From Orientallactaga sibirica (Eukaryota; Chordata; Mammalia; Rodentia; Dipodidae): a stretch of 64,000 bases of DNA. Each line of letters begins with the position of its first letter. Position 1 is the stretch's first letter. Below are positions 56,602-64,000 of the stretch, piece after piece. The notes under the pieces are model-generated. The model ran no database searches, was not told the DNA's origin, and saw only the letters and a program-made list of their open reading frames with translations. Where the stretch lies: the NCBI GenBank assembly GCA_036365145.1, contig JAEOAD010000015.1:13261501-13325500 (forward strand), read 5' to 3'. The translations under genes were made by a program, and so were the position numbers.

Positions 56602-56671
56602 TAGATGTCATTAATACATAAGAGCCCTAGAGTGTGGAAATAAATAAATTAGTTTTTTAAAAATAAAGATT

Positions 56672-56905
56672 TGTGGTTCCTAGAGGATAGGAGAATAGAA
56701 CAAAGTATAGAGCTTTTTTAATAAATACAGGTGGTAATACAGGTGACCTTTGTAGGTGATAAAACTATACTGGAATTAGGTAGTGGATATGGTTGCACAA
56801 TCTTGTGAATATGCCAAGAAGCCACTGAATATGGTGGTTCACTTTAATAAAGTGAAATTTCGAGTATGAGATTTTTACCTCAATTTGAGAGAAAAAAAAT
56901 CTCAC
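56672..56905 (+). repeat. Ancient L1M 3' end, right part (split)
   Basis: 'tggttcctagaggataggag', 'actatactggaattaggtagtgg', 'ggttgcacaatcttgtgaata', 'aagccactgaatatggtgg' and 'ttttacctcaatttgagag' are the classic last 200 bases of an old L1M, continuing 54090-54750. Confidence 0.75.
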
Positions 56906-56989
56906 TGTGAGTCCTTGAACCAAGTGGGTAGCTTTCCTTATATAACTCCAATTATATTGGAAAATTTATCACTTAAAAGTATCTAGATG

Positions 56990-57160
56990 AGCTGGAGGGA
57001 TAGTTTAGTGGTTAAGGCACTTGCCTGCAAAGCCAAATGACCCAGGTTCAGTTCCCCAGGACCCACTTAAGTCAGATGCACAAGGTGGCAAATGTGTCTG
57101 GAGTTCATTTGCAGTGGCTGAAGGCCCTGGCACACCCATTCTCCCTCTCTCTCTTATCTG

Positions 57161-57225
<65 letters not shown>

Positions 57226-57243
57226 AAATAAAATATTTTTTAA
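56990..57243 (+). repeat. tRNA-derived SINE with (CT)n(CA)n tail
   Basis: 'gagctggagggatagtttag' head, 'ggttcagttcccc' B box, 'tcagatgcacaaggtggc', then a (CT)n run (57166-57200) passing into (CA)n (57201-57227) and 'ataaaatatttttt'. Confidence 0.88.
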
Positions 57244-57667
57244 AGTAGCTAGCAAAAAAAAGCTGAACCACAACCACATCCAGCAAGCCTTAGTTAAATC
57301 ACCCAGATTTTCAGGAATATATATTCAGAACTAATAGCAAGATGAATAAGACTCAATCACATGTATTCCAGACCAATTCCACATCTGCAATATGACCACT
57401 TAAATGCTGTTGCCATGGATATTTACCAAAGAAGAGGATTTGAAACATGAATTAAATTTCTAGCCAAGCACTGTAAATGGCAGGATATGAAAATGGAAAC
57501 ATAATCACTACTGAACATGTGGTGTGTTGCTCACATCCCAGATTAGAAGGGGCTGGGGGATGGAGCATGCTGCTGGAGAAGGTGGACAGAGCACAGAGAA
57601 GCTGTGTACACACTGAAGTAGTACTGCAAATCCAGATGAGGACATTTATTCTTTAAATTAAGAAGGA
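57244..57667. other. No recognised feature
   Basis: About 420 bases of AT-rich sequence, possibly old L1. Nothing clear. Confidence 0.35.
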
Positions 57668-57800
57668 ATGGTCAGGCATAGTGGAACACAGCTATAAGCC
57701 AAATGCCTGGGTGCTTGAGGCAGGGAAATCAGGAGTTCACGGTCATCTTCAGCTACATACATATCTGTATGGAACCTTGTCTCCAAAGAAAAAACAAATA
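57668..57800 (+). repeat. Old B1-like SINE
   Basis: 'ggtcaggcatagtggaacac', 'gcttgaggcagggaaatcagg', 'agttcacggtcatcttcagc' and 'accttgtctcc': diverged B1. Confidence 0.6.
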
Positions 57801-57803
57801 GAT

Positions 57804-57870
57804 AATAGCTAGATAGATAATAGATAGATAATAGATAGAAAGATAGATGATAGATAGACAGATAGATGAT
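57804..57870. repeat. (GATA)n with variants
   Basis: GATA units with ATAATAGATAG and GACA variants, following the A-rich tail of the B1-like SINE. Confidence 0.9.
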
Positions 57871-58251
57871 TCATATTTTCAAGGAAAAGTTAGAATTAGG
57901 CAAGGAAAAATTAAAAGTCACAAATCAAAGTTCTAGAAATGAAATTGCAATAATCCAAATTGAGAACAGCTTGGGCCTGTAGAAGAAAAGACAGCTGACA
58001 CTGGACAAATTAGTAGAGAAAAAGCAACTCAAAACAAAAACCAGGGCACTAGCGATATGTTAGACAACTACAAGCCATCATATAAACTTGTAGTTAGAGT
58101 ATCCAGTAATGGAAAACAAGGCAGACAAAAATATGTGAAGAAATATTGTCCAAATTAAAAGTGTAAATTCACAGAGCCAGGACCAACATATATATACAGG
58201 TCCAATTACTTAAAATCAGCGAAAGGAAAAACAATAGAAACTCTCAAAGAT

Positions 58252-58415
58252 GAGACTAGAAAGATGGCTTAAAATGGTTAAAGGCACTTGTCTGCAAAGC
58301 CTGATAGTTCAGGTTCAACTCCCTAGTACCCACGTAAAGCCAAAGTAGAAATAACAATAGCACATATGTCTGGAATTTATTTGAGGTGGCTGGGGCCCTA
58401 GTGTACAAATATATC

Positions 58416-58503
<88 letters not shown>

Positions 58504-58550
58504 ATATATATATAATAGATAATAGATAGAGATAGATAGATAGATGATAG
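58252..58550 (+). repeat. tRNA-derived SINE with (CT)n, (TA)n and GATA tail
   Basis: 'gactagaaagatggcttaaaa' head, 'ggttcaactccc' B box, 'tggaatttatttgaggtggc', then (CT)n at 58420-58456, (TA)n at 58459-58512 and GATA units at 58513-58548. Confidence 0.8.
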
Positions 58551-58702
58551 AAATATTTTATAAAGAGAAAGAAACTTCAAAAGTTAAAAGACACGTTAGG
58601 TAAAGAAAAAGAAATAAAATTCATAGCAAACCTCATCAACAATGACAGAACCCAGAAGACAGAAAAATATCTTTATAATATTAATTTAAGAAATCAGCTT
58701 TT

Positions 58703-59538
58703 TGGTGCTGAGCTGAAAACCTTCTCCTGTAGACCAGCCAACTGTAACCTGGAAAAAGCTGCAGTGCATGCAGCCCTATAGGAGACAGAAGTCATCAGCA
58801 GTGAAAACAGTGGAAACTGGAAGCCTCAAGTTTGGCCAGACAGGCCAAATAACTGAAAAGATGTAATAGTGGCATGTCTGCTCTGGGGGAAACCAACTGC
58901 TCTCTAATTGGACTAAAGGCCCACTCTATGGGAGGGAACACATGCCTGGTACTGATAACCTAATCAAAACCCTGTGGCAAGGGAGGTCATGTGCCTTAGA
59001 GGTATAAAGACTGCTCTTGTCTGGCTAAACGCATATATTATTCCCATCAAACTGCCCTGAAAGCACTACACTTAATGTTCATAGTCATATATTAATGCTA
59101 CTCTCACTTCTGGTTAGAGAAGCTTCTCTTTTCAGATGACAATGATCACTGGGATGACCCCAAAGGTAACATACTGCTGAAAAGAAGAGATGGAGGAGTG
59201 TCCAGCACTGAAACATCTCTGTCACACCCTCCAAGGCTCAGGGTCCATTGTAGAAGAGGGGGCGGAAAGAGTGTAAGAGCCAAAGGAAGGGTATGACTCC
59301 TTACAATGCAACTGCCCAGACAGAAATGGGCCTCAATATCCATGACCTCCCAGTGCCTAGCAATACCTTTACAAGACCCTCATAATAGGAGAAAAAGATG
59401 ATGACATCAAAATAAAAGAAAGACTAATGGGGAGAGGGAGGGGATATGATGGAGAGTGGAGTTGTGAAGAGGAAAATGGGGGAGAGGAGAGAAATATCAT
59501 GTTTTTTTGTCTGTAAGTACAGAAGTTGTCAATAAAGA
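58703..59538 (+). mobile_element. 5'-truncated L1 with 15-bp target duplication
   Basis: An 836-bp insert with L1 3' UTR words ('aatagtggcatgtctgctctg', 'ggcccactctatgggaggga', 'caccctccaaggctcagggtcc', 'gaagagggggcggaaagagtg') ending in 'tgtcaataaagaaa'. The 15 bases aagaaatcagctttt occur at 58688-58702 and again at 59539-59553, so insertion by target-primed reverse transcription is clear. Its 3' end differs from that of the 18815/51889 type (it has the GGGGGCGG segment). Confidence 0.88.
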
Positions 59539-59758
59539 AAGAAATCAGCTTTTAACTCTTTATCAAGGAAAAATACCTTTCAAAGTGAAGGAAGAATAAA
59601 CATATTTTCAGACTACAAAATAATTCCTTCACTGGCTAACCTGCAATACAAGAAACAAGAAAAATGATACAAGATGAAAATTTCTTTGAAAACAGAGTAG
59701 TGAATGGTACTAAAAATGGTAAATATATGAGCAAAACCTCATTTGTTGGAACACTTTT

Positions 59759-60011
59759 TAAAAATTTTTTTATTATTTTATTTATTTTTGGAGAGAGACA
59801 GAGAGGGAGAGGGAGACAGATAGAGATGGGCGAGCCAGCAGTCTCTCAGCTGCTGCGAATGAAATCCAGATGTGTGAGCCCCCTTGTGGTCAAGTGTGGC
59901 ATTGCTCCCTTGCATCACTGCATCTGGCTAAACGTGAGACCTGGAGATTGGAACCCGGGTTCTTAGGCTTAGCAGGCAGGCGCCTTAACCGCTAAGCCAT
60001 CTCTCCAGCCC
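59759..60011 (-). repeat. Long-subfamily tRNA-derived SINE, antisense, with 15-bp target duplication
   Basis: 'tgttggaacactttt' is found directly before (59744-59758) and after (60012-60026) the element. Its inner words ('agcagtctctcagctgctg', 'gtcaagtgtggcattgctcc', 'ggcgccttaaccgctaagcc') match the SINE at 24527-24809. CpGs in the head are kept, so it is among the younger copies here. Confidence 0.92.
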
Positions 60012-60026
60012 TGTTGGAACACTTTT

Positions 60027-60464
60027 AAAAGACAATTGAGCTTTTAAAGTAAAAGCAATCACAACATAAAATGGAATTTATCTAAAATTTAATAAGAAAA
60101 GGCAGAGGGAAGAAATGCAAGCACACCTTGACATGTTTCCCTACACATGAAGATGCATGACATTACTAAGGGTACACTGTGACAAGCAAGAGACATGTGA
60201 ATCCTAAAAACAGCAAAGGAAAAGAAGAAAGACAGGGAAATAGAGATGGGAGGAGGATGGGAAGATGATATATATTGCAGGAAGTGAAGTAAAGTAAAAT
60301 AAGATCATTAAATATGTCCAGTTATCCCCAAAGGTGGTGAAAACAATGAACAAATAACAAAGGAAGTGGTAAATTTAAGTTCATTCATAACAATAACTCG
60401 TGTTCCACGTACCCTAAATGTCCTCAACTAACTGGAAGATGAAGTAGAAGCATGAGTCAGCCTG
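60027..60464 (+). repeat. Old L1 remnant, weak
   Basis: 'caagcaagagacatgtgaatc', 'aaatcaccacaac'-like words and an A-rich base composition suggest continuation of the ancient L1 of 57880-59743. Not firm. Confidence 0.3.
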
Positions 60465-60770
60465 GGAGACCTCTCAGAGGGAAAGAGTACTTGCCACACA
60501 AGCACAAGGGCCTGATTCACCCTGAGTTGAGTTTGATTCTCCAGCACTCAATAAATAGCTGGATGTGGTCACACTTGCTGGGGCTTACTGATCAGCCAGT
60601 CTGACCCAAAATGGCAGCTCAAGGTTCGCTAAGGACTCCATCTCAAGGAAGCAAGTGGAAGGACAATAAGGAAGGACAGTCACCATCCTCCTCTGGCCCC
60701 TGTAGGTGCACAGGGAACATGTACTGCACACTTATGCTCATCCGTCACACCACACATACTTCCAAAAACA
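60465..60770 (+). repeat. Composite SINE
   Basis: 'cagcctgggagacctctcagag', 'cacacaagcacaagggcctg', 'gtttgattctccag' (B box), 'agctggatgtggtcacactt', 'gctggggcttactgatcagcc' and a CA-containing end. Confidence 0.65.
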
Positions 60771-60872
60771 GGACAATAATCATATCTTTGCTTTTATAAC
60801 ATTCTAAATATAAAGACCAAAGTATTTTAAAAGTGAAATGCTGGAGAATAATACTAATAAAAAGAGAAAACA

Positions 60873-61297
60873 AAGCTGGGGAGATGGTGCAGTGGGTAAA
60901 GAGCTTGCACACAAGCATGAGGACCAGAGTTCAGATCTCTACTATCCACCTAAAAGGCTGGCCTGGTGCTGTATGTCTGTAATCCCAATACTGAGAAGGC
61001 AGAAACAGGAAAATCTCTGGTGCTTACTGGCTACTCTAACCAAATTGGTGAGCTCTAATTTCAGTGTGAGACCTTGTCTCAAAAAAGAAAAAAAAAGTGG
61101 AATAAAATAGTAACTTTTTACACCTCAAAGAGATTCTCTGTGTTATGAAGCAAGAAAACATTGTTTACTGGAAAAAAAATAAGGTGGAGCATAACTAAAG
61201 AAGACATTTGACATCTTCATCTGGCCACCACACACACATGCACACACATATGTATGCCACAGCCATGTGCACACATGCACATCACACACACAGGCAA
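60873..61297 (+). repeat. Composite SINE, interrupted, with CA-rich tail
   Basis: 'gctggggagatggtgcagtg' head, 'acacaagcatgaggaccag', 'gttcagatctc', 'ctggtgctgtatgtctgtaatcc', 'gagaccttgtctcaaaa'. After about 75 unrelated bases the distal part 'ataaggtggagcataactaaag', 'aagacatttgacatcttcat', 'ctggccaccacacaca' follows. Confidence 0.7.
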
Positions 61298-61315
61298 AAA
61301 TTTAAAAAAAAGAAA

Positions 61316-61467
61316 TCTGGGACTGGAGAGACTGCTTAGTGGTTAAGGCACTTTTCTGCAAAGTCTAAGGACCCAGGTTTGATTCTCCAGGTCCCATGTA
61401 AGCCAGATGTACAAGATAGCACATGCATCTGGAGTTCATTTGCAGTGGCTAGAGTCCCTGGCATCAT

Positions 61468-61498
<31 letters not shown>

Positions 61499-61555
61499 GT
61501 CTTTGTCTCCTTCCCCTCTCTCTGCCTTTAATAAATAAATAAAAATTTTAAAAAG
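61316..61555 (+). repeat. tRNA-derived SINE
   Basis: 'ctgggactggagagactgctta' head, 'ggtttgattctcc' B box, 'gtaagccagatgtacaag', (CT)n at 61474-61498 and 'taataaataaataaa' tail. Confidence 0.88.
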
Positions 61556-61739
61556 AACACTGATTATAGTAATAATATTCAAAGTGTATTTTGAAGGAAC
61601 CCCCCCTATATATATATGCAGGGTGTCCATTCTACCTCATCTAATCTATAAATCATATTCAATACTAATCAATTCAAGAAAACTTTTCCTTATAAAACAA
61701 TATGTTGATTATAAAACTCATATAAAATTAAAAAGATCT

Positions 61740-61916
61740 GCTGGGCATGGGGGTGCACGCCTTTAATCCCAGCGCTTGGGAGGCAGAGGTAGGAAGACTG
61801 CTATGAGTTCAAGGCCACCATGAGAGTACATAGTGAATTCCAGGTCAGCCTGGGTTAAGGTGAGACCCTATCTTGAAATACAAAAAAGAAAAAAGAAAAA
61901 GAAAGAAAAGAAAAGA
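61740..61916 (+). repeat. B1 SINE with target duplication
   Basis: A full B1 ('gctgggcatgggggtgcacg' to 'gagaccctatcttg') with an AAAGA-rich tail. AAAAGATCT lies before it (61731-61739) and after it (61917-61925). Confidence 0.92.
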
Positions 61917-61925
61917 AAAGATCTA

Positions 61926-62408
61926 GGATAGCAGAAATAAATTTGGAAAAGAACAAATAGGAAGACTAGTGCTACTTAATGTCAGGAGTTCTGATAACAC
62001 TGCCATGATCCAGTCAGTGCTGTGTTTGTTTGAGGACTGACAAGAAGACGGGAAGAATAGACAGACAACTCTGGAGCTAATCCTTGCATATGGAAAAAAT
62101 GGATTTTGAAAAAATAGATTTTGACAAACAAATTAAATTGAATGAAAAGGGGTATAATTTTTAACAAACAGTATTTAAAAACATTCCTTCTATGGATAGG
62201 TAAAAATTACTTTTGAACTACACCTTATTCCATATGCAAATGTCACTTCAAGTGTAAATTGCTTAACAAAACAAAAACCACTAAAATTCTTGCAAAATTC
62301 ATAGGCAAAAATGTTTGTCACCTACATTTGATAAAACTCTCAAGTCCATATAAAGCTCTGGAAAACCAATAAAAGTATGACAGATTGGAAGAGATTTAAA
62401 ATAGATCA
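61926..62408 (+). repeat. Ancient L1 ORF2 remnant
   Basis: 'aatggattttgaaaaaatag', 'cttgcaaaattcataggcaaaa', 'aagtccatataaagctctgg': old L1 C-terminal coding words with all frames broken. Confidence 0.45.
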
Positions 62409-62552
62409 GCCGAACATGATATCACATGCGTTTAATCCCAGCACTTGGGAGACTGAGGTAGGAGAATCCCTGTGAGTTTGAGGCCAGTCTGAAACTACAT
62501 AGTGAATTCCAGGTCAGTCTAGGCTAGAGCAAGAACCTATCTCAAAAAAAAA
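62409..62552 (+). repeat. B1 SINE
   Basis: 'gccgaacatgatatcacatg', 'tttaatcccagcacttggg', 'gaggccagtctgaaactacatag', 'ccaggtcagtctaggc' and an A-run (62545-62551). Confidence 0.9.
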
Positions 62553-62994
62553 GCAGAACAGTAAATGAAAAGTTTTCTTTTCCTTCATTCTTTCTGGAAT
62601 GGAAAACAAAATGAAGAAAACATTAAGGTAAAAACTGTACCATATGAATTCACCTTACTTGAAGAAAACGGGAAGTAAGGAAGACCCAAGCTTGTTCTGA
62701 TGAGTCCAGCACCATCTTAATAGTAAAACCAAAAGTATTGCCAAAAATCAAAGATGAATATTTCTTATGAATATAAATGCAAAAACTTAATAAACTATGT
62801 AAAATCAGCTTCAAGTGTACAAATAAAGAATAATTTTTATATCTTATTCCAGGAATGCAAGAAATAGTCTAACATTAGAAAATCAGTATTGACCATCACT
62901 TTGACAGAATAAAAATTACAAAATGTTTTAATAAATGGTAAAAAAAATTCAACATTTTATCATACAGCTAGCTGATGATAGATGATGATGAAGA

Positions 62995-62998
62995 TAGG

Positions 62999-63041
<43 letters not shown>

Positions 63042-63125
63042 CTATGATAGATGATAGATAGATAGATAGATAGATAGATATGATAGATAATAGATAGATG
63101 ATACATAGATAGACAGATGATAGAC
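62995..63125. repeat. (GATA)n array
   Basis: About 130 bases of GATA with GATG and ATA interruptions, inside the old L1 RT remnant. Confidence 0.95.
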
Positions 63126-63153
63126 AGATGTTTAGGAAAAGAAGATAATTCTC

Positions 63154-63235
63154 TCCATCTAACAAATGGTACCCACAAAGTCACATGAGATATATCCATC
63201 TAACAAATGGTACCCACAAAGTCACATGAGATATA
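63154..63235. repeat. Perfect 41-bp tandem duplication
   Basis: 63154-63194 and 63195-63235 are identical 41-base units (starting tccatctaacaaatgg). Confidence 0.97.
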
Positions 63236-63422
63236 TCCCTTTTTCACTAACATTACTCATTCCTTCTGGTCAACATTGTACCAGAAGTTCTAGCTAGACA
63301 AATAAGGCAAGAAAAACATAACAGAGACAAGGTTTATAAATGACAAAATAAAACTATAATCACATTATCTGGCTTTGTTAGTAGAAAACACCTGGAAATT
63401 ATTTATATTAAAATAATGACTT

Positions 63423-64000
63423 CACAGTCCCCAGACAGTTAGCTTGTCTAGTGCCAGAAGGTTCTACATAAGCAACTGGAGGAAAATGACCAACATCTGT
63501 CCAAGCAACTTGTGGTCTAAGCTATTCAGCAACAAACAATCTGATGCAATGCTCATACAAGTGCAATAGTGGCACACAGCCATGGTAGGTAACCACCTGC
63601 TCTTGATTTGGCTAATAGTTCCACTCAGTGGAATGGAATGCATAGCTGGAACTGGGAATCAAGTCAGAACCATATCCGAAAAATGAGCCCACTCTCCAAT
63701 ATCAAGCTCTCACCAATCATGGGCTACAAGAATGCCTATACCTATAAAATTCTCTTAAAAAAATAATAATGCTTATCCCATTTATCTGGTGCTGACTTCG
63801 CTCTGCATTGGAGAATTTACTTCTCTTTTTCAGATGGACACAGAACCAAGGAGGGGATCAGCCTATCGCACCTCACCAGGGCCCCAGCTGAAACCATAGA
63901 GTAAATGAGGAAATGAGCAAGAGTGCTGCTTTCTAGGTGAACCTGGTACGAGCACAAGGGTGAAGGAGATAGATACAGAGAACACTCAACTCCAACTAAA
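63423..64000 (+). mobile_element. 5'-truncated L1, 3' UTR, cut by the window end
   Basis: It begins abruptly with 'cacagtccccagacagttagc' in the middle of the old L1 and follows the 3' UTR of 18815-20130 in order ('aatagtggcacacagccatgg', 'ccactcagtggaatggaatg', 'ctctgcattggagaattt', 'gagcaagagtgctgctttc'). It runs past base 64000. Confidence 0.82.

Larger units (their letters stand above)
57880..59743 (+). repeat. Ancient L1 ORF1/inter-ORF remnant, interrupted
   Basis: 57880-58250, 58555-58702 and 59539-59743 read as pieces of an old L1 around ORF1 and the region before ORF2 ('gtgaagaaatattgtccaaatt', 'ctttcaaagtgaaggaagaataaa', 'attttcagactacaaaataa'). A SINE (58252) and a younger L1 (58703-59538) are inserted in it. 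Confidence 0.5.
62560..63422 (+). repeat. Ancient L1 reverse transcriptase remnant
   Basis: 'cttattccaggaatgcaagaa', 'agtctaacattagaaaatcag', 'atcactttgacagaataaa', then after the GATA array 'caacattgtaccagaagttc' and 'agctagacaaataaggcaag' follow L1 RT order from the region before the first catalytic Asp to before the YADD box. Confidence 0.6.

Noticed and set aside
62960..63199. Antisense open frames of 65-79 codons
   Set aside because: Also translations of a GATA array.

Overview
This is a mammalian, rodent-type nuclear window with no intact protein-coding gene that I can recognise. It is AT-rich, CpG-poor and packed with interspersed repeats. The organism is inferred from the repeats. 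There are B1-type (7SL-derived) SINEs, very many tRNA-derived SINEs whose heads carry Pol III A and B boxes, MaLR/ERVL LTRs of the rodent kind, and L1s with a rodent-like 3' UTR. The SINE consensus looks to me most like a jerboa-type (dipodoid) rodent rather than mouse or rat. That species guess rests on memory of repeat consensus and is moderate at best.

Layout. 1-14 kb is LTR-rich: MaLR/ERVL LTRs, one complete MaLR element with two LTRs and a matching 5-bp target duplication (7055-8893), and an older proviral remnant (10949-13346). 14-25 kb is L1- and SINE-rich: an ancient L1 broken up by SINEs, a ~125-bp AT-rich palindrome, two head-to-tail L1 3' fragments, the 3' part of an endogenous betaretrovirus-like element (env-like fragment plus LTR, about 21.5-23.0 kb), and a GATA array. 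25-32 kb holds a solo LTR and a striking 2393-bp direct tandem duplication (27332-29724 and 29725-32117), about 98.5% identical by eye. 32-42 kb is the least repetitive part, with scattered composite SINEs, one solo LTR and some unique AT-rich sequence that could hold conserved non-coding elements. 42.7-44.6 kb is a second complete MaLR with its target duplication.

46.2-53.1 kb is the largest element, a long decayed L1. It has ORF1-type sequence, an endonuclease fragment, a reverse transcriptase region present twice in tandem in two diverged versions, an ORF2 C-terminal part and a 3' UTR. 54-57 kb is a nested block: an ancient L1M 3' end split by a B1, an AAAG array, a younger L1 3' UTR and a processed pseudogene of ribosomal protein L21 (RPL21). 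57-64 kb is more ancient L1 with SINEs, a 5'-truncated L1 with a clear 15-bp target duplication (58703-59538), GATA arrays, a perfect 41-bp tandem duplication, and an L1 3' UTR that runs off the right edge.

Nothing here works as a set of cooperating genes; the window is intergenic or intronic sequence shaped by retrotransposition. The points most worth a second look are the tandem duplication, the L1 with two RT cores, the young-looking ERV with repeated U3 and CpG-rich U5, and the large palindrome. Repeat family names are from memory of consensus features, not from a database search.
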